From assembly GCA_903892675.1 (NCBI GenBank), contig CAITJJ010000242.1, positions 1 to 50,744 of the forward strand: a stretch of DNA of 50,744 nt. The letters run 5' to 3'. Below, piece by piece: positions 26,813-34,602 of this stretch. Both the position numbers and the translations under genes were made by a program. Source of the DNA: an uncultured Hyphomicrobiales bacterium. Lineage in GTDB: Bacteria > Pseudomonadota > Alphaproteobacteria > Rhizobiales > Xanthobacteraceae. Each line of letters opens with the position of its first letter. Position 1 is the first letter of the stretch. Under the pieces are notes generated by a model that saw only the letters and a program-made list of their open reading frames with translations, made no database searches and was not told where the DNA came from.

Positions 26813-26877
26813 AGTCCGCTTGCTTCGCGATATTATATATCATTAATTTCGAATGTGTCGACGAAAGGTTGGCGGCG
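26813..26877. promoter_or_regulatory. Divergent soxS/soxV promoter region with weak operator half-site
   Basis: This A/T-rich gap contains a palindrome GATAT-TAT-ATATC (26829-26841) and a half-site GAATGT (26851-26856). The half-site is preceded, eight bases before, by ATATCA (26837-26842). The half-site matches the right arm of the repeat upstream of soxC, but the left arm is degenerate. It may be a weaker SoxR site. Confidence 0.35.
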
Positions 26878-27612
26878 ATGAGTCTCGATGTCTCGGTCAG
26901 CGGCGCCTTTGTCGCTGGATTATTGTCGTTCGCGTCGCCCTGCGTCCTGCCTTTGGTGCCGCCCTATCTGGCCTATATGGGCGGCGTCTCGATCGCGGAA
27001 CTGCGGGCTGGACAGCGCGCGTCCGCGCGATGGCGTGTGCTCGCGGTGGCGGTGGCTTTTGTCGCCGGCTTTTCGAGCGTGTTCGTGGCGCTCGGTGCGA
27101 CCGCGTCTTTGATCGGGCAGGCGGTTGGCGCCTATCTCGGGCTTCTTGGCTATGCGGCGGGCATTCTGCTCGTCATCATGGGCCTGCATTTTCTCGGGGT
27201 CTTCCGAATCGCGTTGCTCGATCGCACCGCGCGCATTGGCATTGCGCGCGAGCCGGCCGGTCTTGCCGGGGCCTATGCGATCGGCCTGGCATTCGGTTTC
27301 GGCTGGTCACCTTGCGTCGGGCCGGTTCTTACCGCGATCCTGCTGATGGCCGGTGCGTCGGACAGCGCGACCGAGGGCGCCTGGTTGCTACTCGTCTATT
27401 CGCTCGGCATTGGCGTGCCCTTTTTGATCGCCGCCGGTTTTGCCGGCGCTTTCATGCGCTGGAGCGCCCGGTTTCGCGCGCAACTCGGCAGAATCGAAAA
27501 GGCGATGGGCGTTTTTCTGATTGTTGCCGGCGTGCTGATTTTCACCGGGCAAATGCCGGCCATCGCCTTTTGGCTGATCGAGACCTTTCCGACGCTGGGA
27601 AAACTAGGCTGA
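26878..27612 (+). CDS. soxV: SoxV, CcdA-family membrane thiol transporter
   Basis: A 244-residue membrane protein with six predicted helices of the CcdA/DsbD-beta family. The two redox cysteines are in FASPCVLPLVPPYLAYMGG (helix 1) and FGWSPCVGPVL (helix 4). SoxV passes electrons from cytoplasmic thioredoxin to periplasmic SoxW or SoxS, keeping Sox thiols reduced. The ATG at 26878 has GAAAGG upstream; a TTG three codons earlier is possible. Its usual partner soxW is not next to it: two leftward genes intervene. A GC-rich hairpin follows its stop. Confidence 0.9.
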   Translation: MSLDVSVSGAFVAGLLSFASPCVLPLVPPYLAYMGGVSIAELRAGQRASARWRVLAVAVAFVAGFSSVFVALGATASLIGQAVGAYLGLLGYAAGILLVIMGLHFLGVFRIALLDRTARIGIAREPAGLAGAYAIGLAFGFGWSPCVGPVLTAILLMAGASDSATEGAWLLLVYSLGIGVPFLIAAGFAGAFMRWSARFRAQLGRIEKAMGVFLIVAGVLIFTGQMPAIAFWLIETFPTLGKLG

Positions 27613-27622
27613 CCAACGACAA

Positions 27623-27652
27623 CGGCCCCGAAGCCAGAAGGCATCGGGGCCG
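27623..27652. terminator. Hairpin between convergent soxV and the orphan binding-protein gene
   Basis: CGGCCCCGA (27623-27631) and TCGGGGCCG (27644-27652), a perfect 9-bp stem with a 12-base loop, in a 67-base convergent gap. It has no T-run but probably ends both transcripts. Confidence 0.6.
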
Positions 27653-27679
27653 CTGGGCCGTCGCTGGCGAACGTCGCGA

Positions 27680-28768
27680 TCAGTTGCGGCTGCGCATGCG
27701 AATCTGGAAGCTGTCGAAGCCGAGTTCGGCCACTTGCAGCCACGCATAGGCGTCGTTGCGGTAGGGCACCAGGCTTTCGTACAGCTTCTTGAAGTGCGGA
27801 TTGGTCGCCGCAAGACCGTCATAGATTTCGGTCGCTGCTTTGTAGCATGCTTCCAGAACCGGTTGCGGGAACCCGCGCAACAAAGCGCCATTCGCGACCA
27901 GCCGCTTGAGCGCCGGTGGATTGACGTAGTCGTATTTCGACAAGGTCCAGACCCATGCATCGTTCGATGCGGTGATGATGGCCGCCTGATAGTGTTTGGG
28001 CAGTTCGTTCCACTTCGCCATGTTCATGATGTTGTGGGCCTGGCCGCAGCCTTCCCACCAGCCCGGATAGTAGTAGTATTTAGCGACCTTGACGAAGCCG
28101 AGCTTTTCGTCGTCGTAAGGACCAACCCATTCGGCGGCGTCGATGGTGCCCTTTTCGAGCGCGGGATAGATATCCGGCGCGGCGAGTTGTTGCGGCACGG
28201 TGCCGAGCTTGGCCAAAATCGTGCCGGCGAAACCGCCGACGCGGAATTTCAATCCCTTGAGATCGTCGACGGTGTTGATTTCCTTGCGGAACCAGCCGCC
28301 CATCTGCGCGCCGGTATTGGCCGCAGCAAAGCCGATGCAGTTGTATTCCTTGAGCAGGCCGTTGAGCAATTCCTCACCGCCGCCATGGCGTATCCAGGAT
28401 ATCATTTGGCGGGTGTTGAGCCCGAACGGCAATGCGGTCCCGAAGGTGAAGGCCGGGTTCTTGCCGAAGTAATAGTACAGCGCCGTGTTGCCCATCTCGA
28501 CGGTGCCGCTCTGCACGGCGTCGAGTACCTGCAGACCGGGGACAATTTCGCCGGCGGCAAAAGTCTGAATCTGAAACTTGTTGTCGGTGATCTCGGCGAC
28601 GCGCTTGGCGAAATACTCGCAGCCGCCATACAAGGTATCGAGCGACTTCGGCCAACTGGCTGTCAGCCGCCATTTAATATCCGGGTTCGATTGCGCAATC
28701 GCAGGCGCTGCGACGGTCGACGCCGCGAGCCCCACGCCCGCGGCTTGCAAAAATTGACGACGCTTCAT
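27680..28768 (-). CDS. Orphan TRAP-type solute-binding protein inside the sox cluster
   Basis: A 362-residue DctP-family protein with a twin-arginine-like leader (MKRRQFLQAAG, cleavage near IAQ at 26). It has the subclass marks ASWPKSLDTLYGG, FAAGEIVPGLQVLDAVQSGTVEMG, the ligand-helix segment GLKFRVGGFAGTILAKLG, and EWVGPYDDEKLGFVKVAKYYYYPGWWEG, as in TakP-like 2-oxo-acid or lactate binders. No DctQ or DctM gene is nearby, and it differs clearly from the dctP at 3494. Its location between soxV and soxW suggests a role tied to sulfur or carbon supply during lithotrophy, but that is inference. It may share the permease encoded at 1491-3403. Confidence 0.87.
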   Translation of the reverse strand: MKRRQFLQAAGVGLAASTVAAPAIAQSNPDIKWRLTASWPKSLDTLYGGCEYFAKRVAEITDNKFQIQTFAAGEIVPGLQVLDAVQSGTVEMGNTALYYYFGKNPAFTFGTALPFGLNTRQMISWIRHGGGEELLNGLLKEYNCIGFAAANTGAQMGGWFRKEINTVDDLKGLKFRVGGFAGTILAKLGTVPQQLAAPDIYPALEKGTIDAAEWVGPYDDEKLGFVKVAKYYYYPGWWEGCGQAHNIMNMAKWNELPKHYQAAIITASNDAWVWTLSKYDYVNPPALKRLVANGALLRGFPQPVLEACYKAATEIYDGLAATNPHFKKLYESLVPYRNDAYAWLQVAELGFDSFQIRMRSRN

Positions 28769-28848
28769 GGCATTTCCCCTCTGTTGGTCGGTGCGCCGAC
28801 CGGAGGAGGTTCCACTTTTCTTATCGCCTTTTTATTCCGCTTTATCTC

Positions 28849-28910
28849 TTATTCGCGCTTCCGCTGTCGGCGCCCCACATGAGAAAGTTTACGCCAATGC
28901 GCGCGAATAA
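28849..28910. repeat. Long-range inverted repeat upstream of the orphan binding-protein gene
   Basis: TTATTCGCGC (28849-28858) is repeated inverted as GCGCGAATAA (28901-28910), with 42 bases between. It lies in the 222-base gap that holds the promoter of the leftward binding-protein gene and the end of the secreted-protein gene. It could be a looped operator or a transcript end structure. Nothing else was recognised in this gap. Confidence 0.4.
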
Positions 28911-28990
28911 ATAGCCCCCGATTTTGGAAGCTGTGCCAGCGCGGTCGATGTATTGTTGCGGCGCAACCAAAACCCAAGCCAAGGTTGGCG

Positions 28991-29737
28991 CTAACCGAAG
29001 CGGAATGCCAGCAGATTATCGAACGAGCGCAACTCGATCAGGATGCGATGCAACAGGTTGGTGTCGCGCGTTGTGATTGCGCCGGGGATAAGTTCGAGCC
29101 CGGCCTTGGCGCCATCGACCAGGCGGCGGAATTCCGGGCTGTTGTGCACGGTCGCACTGGCGATACTGTCGCAGCGGTCGAGGATATAGCCGTAGATCGA
29201 GGCCTTGTTGGCAATGGCGAAGCGCACCTGCGGCTTGCTCCAGTCGAGGGCATTGTCGTTGTATAGCATCAGCGCATCGGCAGCCGCGTTGGCGTCGCGC
29301 ACGCAGTCGGCCAGCACGACGATACCGCTTGTCTTGCGCAGGTCGTAAAGATCGCCGCGAATGGCGCTAAGCGACTGGCTGGCGGCATCGGCACGGCCGG
29401 ACCTGAGCATCATGTCGGCGGCGACGAGGCGCGCACCGATATTGACGAGGGTGGTGCCGTAAAGGGCAATGCCGGCGAAGGCATCCGGTGCCTTGCCGGA
29501 AAAACGCGCGTTGAGTTTCGCCCAGGCGTCGCGCAGCCGGTCGAGTTCGAGCGAGGCGAGGTCGGTATTGCCGGTGCGCAGATAGCCGATTGCCACCCGA
29601 TTGTGTCCGGCGGCTTTTTCCACTGCCGCGTTGAAGTCGGCGAGATCGCCGGCGAAAGTGGGGCTGGGACTTGCCAGCAAGCCTGGACCCAGAATGGCAA
29701 GGCCGAGGACTGCGATACGCGCAAAGCTGACCGGCAT
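28991..29737 (-). CDS. Secreted hypothetical protein next to soxW
   Basis: A 248-residue protein with a signal peptide (about 1-29, ending TFAG-D). The mature part is predicted mostly helical: VEKAAGHNRVAIGYLRTGNTDLASLELDRLRDAW looks like a helical-hairpin, TPR-like repeat. It has two conserved-looking cysteines (VLADCVRDANAA and YILDRCDSIA). I do not recognise the family. It is divergent from soxW across a 100-base promoter region and reads in the same direction as the orphan binding protein, which it may be co-transcribed with (222-base gap). A periplasmic accessory role in sulfur oxidation is only suggested by position. Confidence 0.7.
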   Translation of the reverse strand: MPVSFARIAVLGLAILGPGLLASPSPTFAGDLADFNAAVEKAAGHNRVAIGYLRTGNTDLASLELDRLRDAWAKLNARFSGKAPDAFAGIALYGTTLVNIGARLVAADMMLRSGRADAASQSLSAIRGDLYDLRKTSGIVVLADCVRDANAAADALMLYNDNALDWSKPQVRFAIANKASIYGYILDRCDSIASATVHNSPEFRRLVDGAKAGLELIPGAITTRDTNLLHRILIELRSFDNLLAFRFG

Positions 29738-29764
29738 GTCTGTTCACCGCACTGTGAGACGAAG

Positions 29765-29784
29765 ATATGAGCTATTATGAATAT
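29765..29784. promoter_or_regulatory. Weak candidate SoxR site upstream of soxW
   Basis: Right arm GAATAT (29779-29784) is identical to that of the soxY repeat. The left arm ATATGA (29765-29770) keeps only ATAT. The 8-base spacing is the same as in the two perfect repeats. Confidence 0.3.
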
Positions 29785-29837
29785 AAGAGGCGCTGCGGCG
29801 AGTCCGTTCTCGCCGGTATGGATTACGGCGGACGATT

Positions 29838-30413
29838 ATGAACTTATCACGGCGGCATCTCTTGCTCGGGGCTATGGCGACCGGCGTTCTGGGCGCGCCC
29901 GCTGCGCGAGCCGACGATCCGGTACTGACCGATGACGGGCTCTACAAGCAATCCTGGTTTCTGGAAAGCTTCCTCGATCTGCCGGATGACCTCGAGGACG
30001 CCCGCAACGCCGGGAAACGCTTCGCCGTCATGTGGGAGCTTAAAGGCTGCCCCTATTGCAAGGAAACCCATTTCGTCAATTTCGCCCGGCCGGAAATTGC
30101 CGACTACATCAAGGCCAATTTTGAGGTGCTTCAACTCAACATCATCGGTTCGCGCATCGTGACCGATTTCGATGGAGCAAAGCTGTCGGAAAAAGAAATG
30201 GCGGCGAAATACGGGGTGCGATTCACGCCAACTTTCCAGTTCTTCGCTGAGCGCGCCGCTCCATTGAAAAACGAGCCGCCGCAGAAGCGGGAAGTGGCGC
30301 GCGCGCCGGGCTATTTGCGGCCCGATGATTTCCTCGCAATGTTCCGCTACGTTCGGGAAAAGGCTTATCGGGACAAGAGCTTCCGTGATTATGTCAAAGC
30401 CCTGCCGAGCTGA
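29838..30413 (+). CDS. soxW: SoxW, exported thioredoxin
   Basis: A 191-residue protein with a twin-arginine-like leader (MNLSRRHLLLG, cleavage near ARA at 25) and a thioredoxin fold. The redox motif is C71-P-Y-C74 in ELKGCPYCKETH. The cis-proline region is YGVRFTPTFQFF near 135. PGYLRPDDFLAMFRYVREKAY near 155 is typical of SoxW. It receives electrons from SoxV and reduces disulfides in the periplasm. It is monocistronic or leads the sox operon; a candidate SoxR site lies before soxY rather than strongly before this gene. Confidence 0.88.
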   Translation: MNLSRRHLLLGAMATGVLGAPAARADDPVLTDDGLYKQSWFLESFLDLPDDLEDARNAGKRFAVMWELKGCPYCKETHFVNFARPEIADYIKANFEVLQLNIIGSRIVTDFDGAKLSEKEMAAKYGVRFTPTFQFFAERAAPLKNEPPQKREVARAPGYLRPDDFLAMFRYVREKAYRDKSFRDYVKALPS

Positions 30414-30447
30414 TCCGAAGGCGCGCAGCGGCCGCCGCGTTAACGTC

Positions 30448-30499
30448 CATATTCTTTTTTGTGAATATGATTTGACCTCTTCGCAGCCGTCGTTATGGT
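30448..30499 (+). promoter_or_regulatory. soxY promoter with perfect ATTC-N8-GAAT inverted repeat
   Basis: CATATTC (30448-30454) and GAATATG (30463-30469) are perfect 7-bp arms around 8 bases. Two bases downstream stands a -35-like TTGACC (30472-30477) and, 16 bases on, a -10-like TATGGT (30494-30499). A repressor bound to the repeat would overlap RNA polymerase. As I recall it, ATTC-N8-GAAT is the motif reported for SqrR-type regulators, which fits SoxR here. Confidence 0.6.
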
Positions 30500-30554
30500 C
30501 ATCGGCGAAGGGGCTTCGTGTCGGCCCTGTAACGATCTTTGGGAGGTTCTTTCC

Positions 30555-31010
30555 ATGCGGCATCTGTCTCGTCGCGCCGCCCTGGCGCTCGGCGCCGGAA
30601 GCGCTGCCATCACACTGGTCGGCTGGAACGGCGGCGCGTTCGCCACGCCGCAGGCCGCCGGCGATGACATTGCCAAATTCACCGGTGGAGCGACGCCTGA
30701 AAAGGGCAAGATCTCTATCGAACTGCCGGAGATCGCCGAGAACGGCAATACCGTGCCGCTGTCGTTTTCGGTCGATGCGCCGATGACCGACGCCGATTAT
30801 GTCAGCGATGTACTGGTCGTTGCCGAAGGCAATCCGAATCCGGGCGTGGCGACGTTTCACTTCACGCCGCTTTCGGGCAAGGCAGAAGCCGCGACCCGTA
30901 TCCGTCTGGCCACAACACAAAACATCGTTGTCGTCGCGAAAACCAGCGGTGGCAAATTTTATACGTCGCAGAAACTGGTCAAGGTCACCATCGGCGGTTG
31001 TGGCGGCTGA
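30555..31010 (+). CDS. soxY: SoxY, sulfur-carrier subunit of SoxYZ
   Basis: A 151-residue protein with a twin-arginine leader (MRHLSRRAALALG, cleavage near AFA at 30). The carrier tail IGGCGG at the very C-terminus has C149, to which sulfur intermediates are covalently bound. The central part, IELPEIAENGNTVPLSFSVD, is the typical SoxY core. SoxY exports folded with SoxZ through Tat. GGGAGGTTC precedes the ATG at 30555. soxZ follows 59 bases later. Its promoter carries the candidate SoxR operator. Confidence 0.97.
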   Translation: MRHLSRRAALALGAGSAAITLVGWNGGAFATPQAAGDDIAKFTGGATPEKGKISIELPEIAENGNTVPLSFSVDAPMTDADYVSDVLVVAEGNPNPGVATFHFTPLSGKAEAATRIRLATTQNIVVVAKTSGGKFYTSQKLVKVTIGGCGG

Positions 31011-31069
31011 TCGCGCCGACTGCCGCGTTGCTTTGACCCATAGCCGAATTTGAATTCCAGGAGACGACC

Positions 31070-31393
31070 ATGGCCGAAACGCCGAAGATCAGAGTTCCCA
31101 AGACCGCCAAGAAGGGCGAAATCGTCGAAATCAAGACGCTGTTGCCGCACATCATGGAAAGCGGCCAGCGCAAGGATAAAGACGGCAAGACCATTCCGCG
31201 CAAGATCATCAATAAATTCGCGGCCGAGTTCAACGGCAAGCCGGTGTTTTCGACCAATATCGAGCCGGCGATCGCGGCCAACCCCTATATGCAGTTCTTC
31301 GCCAAGGTCGAGGAGAGCGGCACTTTCAAGTTCACCTGGACCGACGACGATGGTTCGGTGACGACGGCGGAAGAAAAAATTGCCGTGGCCTGA
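31070..31393 (+). CDS. soxZ: SoxZ, partner of SoxY
   Basis: A 107-residue protein without a signal peptide, exported as a passenger of SoxY's Tat leader. Typical features are RVPKTAKKGEIVEIKTLLPHIMESGQRKD split over about 8-36, IINKFAAEFNGKPVF (about 46-60) and PYMQFFAKVEESGTFKFTWTDDDG. It forms the heterodimer that presents the SoxY carrier arm to SoxXA, SoxB and SoxCD. CAGGAGACGACC precedes the ATG. A stable stem lies between it and soxXA. Confidence 0.97.
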   Translation: MAETPKIRVPKTAKKGEIVEIKTLLPHIMESGQRKDKDGKTIPRKIINKFAAEFNGKPVFSTNIEPAIAANPYMQFFAKVEESGTFKFTWTDDDGSVTTAEEKIAVA

Positions 31394-31404
31394 CCGGTCG
31401 AATG

Positions 31405-31424
31405 CCGCGCGCAATGTCGCGCGG
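31405..31424 (+). terminator. GC hairpin between soxZ and soxXA
   Basis: CCGCGCG (31405-31411) and CGCGCGG (31418-31424) around CAATGT, 12 bases after the soxZ stop and followed by TCTAAGCTATAAAAAG. It has no T-run, so it may act as an attenuator or as a 3' stabiliser giving more SoxYZ than SoxXA. Confidence 0.45.
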
Positions 31425-31468
31425 TCTAAGCTATAAAAAGACGGCATCAGGTTTAGGAGGATTCGGTC

Positions 31469-32728
31469 ATGCGTTCGGACATTCTAGCGACTGGCGTGGC
31501 GGCAATTATCGCCGGTGCATTCGTCGTTGCCGGCGCTTTGGGCGTCTACGCACAAGCCAAGAAGCCGGCGCCGCTTGAACTCGGGCAGGATGCCGCCGCG
31601 CGGCCGTGGAAGCGCTATCCGGGCTGGCCGGCCGCCGACTATTCGAAATACAACACGCTCGGCCAACTGGCGTCCGCGCCGGCGCCGAAAGGGCCGCGCA
31701 AGATCGTCGGCCCCGTGACCGGCGATGCCGCCAACGGCGCCAAGCTGGTGGCCGATCGCACGCGCGGCGGGTCATGCCTGGCTTGTCATGTGATGGGGCC
31801 GGCCGGCAACGCGGACTTGCCGGGTAATGTCGCACCCGATCTATCGGAAATCGGCAATGCCGGCCGCGAGGACGAGTGGCTCTACAATTACGTGTTCGAT
31901 GCGCGCGTCTACAATCCGGACACCGTGATGCCGCCCTGGGGCAGCCACGGCTTTTTCTCGGAAGCCGAAATCAATGACGTCGTCGCCTTCCTCAAGACAT
32001 TGAAGTCGCCGGCGGTGTTCAGGACCGCGCTCGACAATCCCGAGAAGCGTCCGCAGCCGGTCGAAAAACGCGACAATCTCGATCCGCTCGAAAATCCCGG
32101 CATGTGGGCGGTCGATAAAGGGCAAGAGCTCTGGAAGGAAAAGAGCGCCTCGGGCTTCTCCTGCAACACCTGCCACAGCGATCCGGCCGCGTCTTTCAAG
32201 ACCTGGGCGGCGTCGATGCCGAAATGGGAGCCGCGCCTCAACAAGGTGCTGGGCGTCGAGGAGTTCGTCACGCGTCATGCCAAGGCGACGATCGGCGTCG
32301 ACTGGTTGATGGAAACCGACAACAATCGCGCCATGTCGGTCTATCTGCATTTCCTTGCCAACGGCACGCCGATCAAGGTCGATACGGCGAGCGCCGAAGC
32401 CAAGGCAGCGATCGCGCGCGGCATGGAACTGACCAAACGCAAGGTCGGTGCGCTCAACATGGCCTGCACCGATTGCCACGGCATCGCGGTCAACAAGTGG
32501 ATTCGCGGACAGTGGATGGGCGAGCCGAAGGGCCAGTACGATCACTTCCCGACCTGGCGTACCAGCCTGCTGGCGATCTGGGATATCCGGCAACGCTTCC
32601 AGTGGTGCTCGGTCAATATTCGTGGTGACGAATTGCCGCCGGATTCGAAGGAATATGGCGATCTGGAATTGTATCTCGCCTCGCAGAACGAGGGCCTGAA
32701 GATGAGCGTGCCGGGCATTCGCCATTGA
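31469..32728 (+). CDS. soxXA: SoxX-SoxA fusion, triheme cytochrome c
   Basis: A 419-residue single polypeptide. Residues 1-30 are one signal peptide. Residues about 85-180 are SoxX: heme site C103-x-x-C106-H107, GNVAPDLSEIGNAGREDEW and the Met-ligand region DTVMPPWG (M154). A linker of about 45 residues follows. Residues about 215-419 are SoxA: heme sites C232-x-x-C235-H236 and C333-x-x-C336-H337, and the R-x-Q-x-C motif RFQWC with C380, the cysteine that carries persulfide in SoxA. Separate SoxX and SoxA are the usual state. The fused protein would couple thiosulfate oxidatively to SoxY. AGGAGGATTC precedes the ATG. No separate soxX or soxA exists in the window. Confidence 0.92.
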   Translation: MRSDILATGVAAIIAGAFVVAGALGVYAQAKKPAPLELGQDAAARPWKRYPGWPAADYSKYNTLGQLASAPAPKGPRKIVGPVTGDAANGAKLVADRTRGGSCLACHVMGPAGNADLPGNVAPDLSEIGNAGREDEWLYNYVFDARVYNPDTVMPPWGSHGFFSEAEINDVVAFLKTLKSPAVFRTALDNPEKRPQPVEKRDNLDPLENPGMWAVDKGQELWKEKSASGFSCNTCHSDPAASFKTWAASMPKWEPRLNKVLGVEEFVTRHAKATIGVDWLMETDNNRAMSVYLHFLANGTPIKVDTASAEAKAAIARGMELTKRKVGALNMACTDCHGIAVNKWIRGQWMGEPKGQYDHFPTWRTSLLAIWDIRQRFQWCSVNIRGDELPPDSKEYGDLELYLASQNEGLKMSVPGIRH

Positions 32729-32736
32729 GATAGATC

Positions 32737-32759
32737 ATGGCCGGGCGATGCCCGGCCAT
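32737..32759 (+). terminator. 10-bp hairpin after soxXA
   Basis: ATGGCCGGGC (32737-32746) and GCCCGGCCAT (32750-32759) pair perfectly around GAT, 8 bases past the soxXA stop. The 133-base gap before soxB also has AATTC/GAATT arms at 32789-32793 and 32807-32811 (13-base spacing). Partial termination is likely. Confidence 0.6.
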
Positions 32760-32861
32760 TCACGCTAGAGCTGCGACGAAGTCAGGCAAATTCGGGGTCA
32801 CATCCGGAATTGTCGCGGATGAAACGCGAGTCGTATTCGCAATGGGATCGAGAGTCTTTTC

Positions 32862-34550
32862 ATGATCACACGCCGTGAAATGCTTCAGGTCAGCGCCGCG
32901 ACTGCGGCGCTTTCGGTAGGTGCGGGCGATTTCTCGCGCGCATTCGCACAGCAAAGACTGACGCAGGACGATCTCACCCGCTTCGACGCGGTCGGCAATG
33001 TCACGTTGCTGCACGTCACCGATATCCACGGCCAGCTGATGCCGGTCTATTACCGCGAGCCGAGCGTCAATCTCGGCGTCGGCGCCGCCAAGGGATTGCC
33101 GCCGCATCTGACCGGCGCCGATTTCCTCACCAAATTCGGCATCGCTCCGAAGTCGGCCGCGGCCTATGCGATGACCGATCGGGATTTCACTGCGGTTGCC
33201 AAAACCTACGGCAAGATCGGCGGCCTCGACCGGCTGGCGACGGTGGTCAAGCAAGTACGTGCCGAACGCGACGGCAAGGTGCTGTTGCTCGATGGCGGCG
33301 ACACCTGGCAGGGCTCGTTTGGCGCCAATGCGAGCCGCGGCCAGGACATGGTCGATTGCATGGCGCTCTTGAAGCCCGACGCCATGACCGGCCATTGGGA
33401 ATTCACCTATGGCGAAGCCCGGGTTCAGGAGATCATCAAGAGCCTGGAGTTTCCGTTTCTGGCGCTGAACATCCGCGACACGGAATGGAACGAGCCGGTG
33501 TTCGACGCGGTCAAGATGTTCGAGAAGGGCGGCGTCAAGATCGCCGTTCTCGGCCAGGCCTTTCCCTATACGCCGGTCGCCAATCCGCGCTGGATGATGT
33601 CGAAATGGTCGTTCGGCATTCGCGAGGAAGAAGTGCGCGTCCAGGTCGACAAGGCGCGCGGAGCCGGCGCGCAGCTCGTCGTTCTGTTGTCGCATAACGG
33701 CTTCGACGTTGATCGCAAGCTCGCCTCGCGCGTTCAGGGCATTGACGTCATTCTGACCGGCCACACCCATGACGCGCTGCCGGAAGCCGTGACGGTCGGC
33801 AAGACGCTGCTGATTGCCTCGGGCAGCCATGGCAAATTCGTCTCGCGCCTCGATCTCGACGTGCAGGGCGGGGCAGTCAAAGCGTATCGCTACAAGCTGA
33901 TCCCGCTGTTTGCCGACGTCATCAAGCCGGATGCCGCGATGACGGCCGCCGTCACCAAGGCGCGGGCGCCTTACGCCAAGGAATTGTCGCGGGTCGTCGG
34001 TCACGCCGATTCGCTGTTGTACCGGCGCGGCAATTTCAACGGCACCTTCGACGATTTGATCTGCGCGGCGCTGTTGAAAGAACGCGATGCTGAGATTGCT
34101 TTGTCGCCGGGCTTCCGTTGGGGCACCAGCGTATTGCCCGGTGCGCCGATTACGGTCGAGGACATTCACAACGCCACCGCGATCACCTATCCGCAGGTCT
34201 ACCGGCTGCCGATGACCGGTGAGCGTCTCAAGGAAGTGCTGGAGGACGTCGCCGACAATCTGTTCAATCCCGATCCGTATTATCAGCAGGGCGGCGACAT
34301 GGTGCGCTGCGGCGGGCTTGGCTATTCGATCAATGTCGCAAGGCCGATCGGTCAGCGCATTTCCGCCATGACACATCTGAAAACCGGCAAACCGATCGAG
34401 GCGAAGCGCGAATACACGGTCGCCGGCTGGGCCAGCGTCAACGAGGGCACGCAAGGCCCCAATATCTGGGATCTGGTGGAGCGCCAGATCGCGTCGGAAA
34501 AGACCGTGCGGGTAGCGCCGAATTCGTCGGTGAAAATATCCGGGATTTAG
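32862..34550 (+). CDS. soxB: SoxB, thiosulfohydrolase
   Basis: A 562-residue protein of the 5'-nucleotidase-like metallophosphatase family, with a twin-arginine leader (MITRREMLQVSAA, cleavage near AFA). Metal-binding blocks: HVTDIHGQLMP (about 51-61), LLDGGDTWQGS (about 143-153), TGHWEFTYG (about 176-184), LSHNGFDVD, and TGHTHDALPEA. The GHWEF block, in place of GNHEF of nucleotidases, is the SoxB hallmark. It hydrolyses SoxY-S-thiosulfonate to release sulfate, with two Mn ions, in the periplasm. Length matches the family. Confidence 0.97.
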   Translation: MITRREMLQVSAATAALSVGAGDFSRAFAQQRLTQDDLTRFDAVGNVTLLHVTDIHGQLMPVYYREPSVNLGVGAAKGLPPHLTGADFLTKFGIAPKSAAAYAMTDRDFTAVAKTYGKIGGLDRLATVVKQVRAERDGKVLLLDGGDTWQGSFGANASRGQDMVDCMALLKPDAMTGHWEFTYGEARVQEIIKSLEFPFLALNIRDTEWNEPVFDAVKMFEKGGVKIAVLGQAFPYTPVANPRWMMSKWSFGIREEEVRVQVDKARGAGAQLVVLLSHNGFDVDRKLASRVQGIDVILTGHTHDALPEAVTVGKTLLIASGSHGKFVSRLDLDVQGGAVKAYRYKLIPLFADVIKPDAAMTAAVTKARAPYAKELSRVVGHADSLLYRRGNFNGTFDDLICAALLKERDAEIALSPGFRWGTSVLPGAPITVEDIHNATAITYPQVYRLPMTGERLKEVLEDVADNLFNPDPYYQQGGDMVRCGGLGYSINVARPIGQRISAMTHLKTGKPIEAKREYTVAGWASVNEGTQGPNIWDLVERQIASEKTVRVAPNSSVKISGI

Positions 34551-34602
34551 CGGCCGCTCCTGTCCGCCATGGGGCAAAATGATCGTGTGCACGGCGACGA
34601 TT

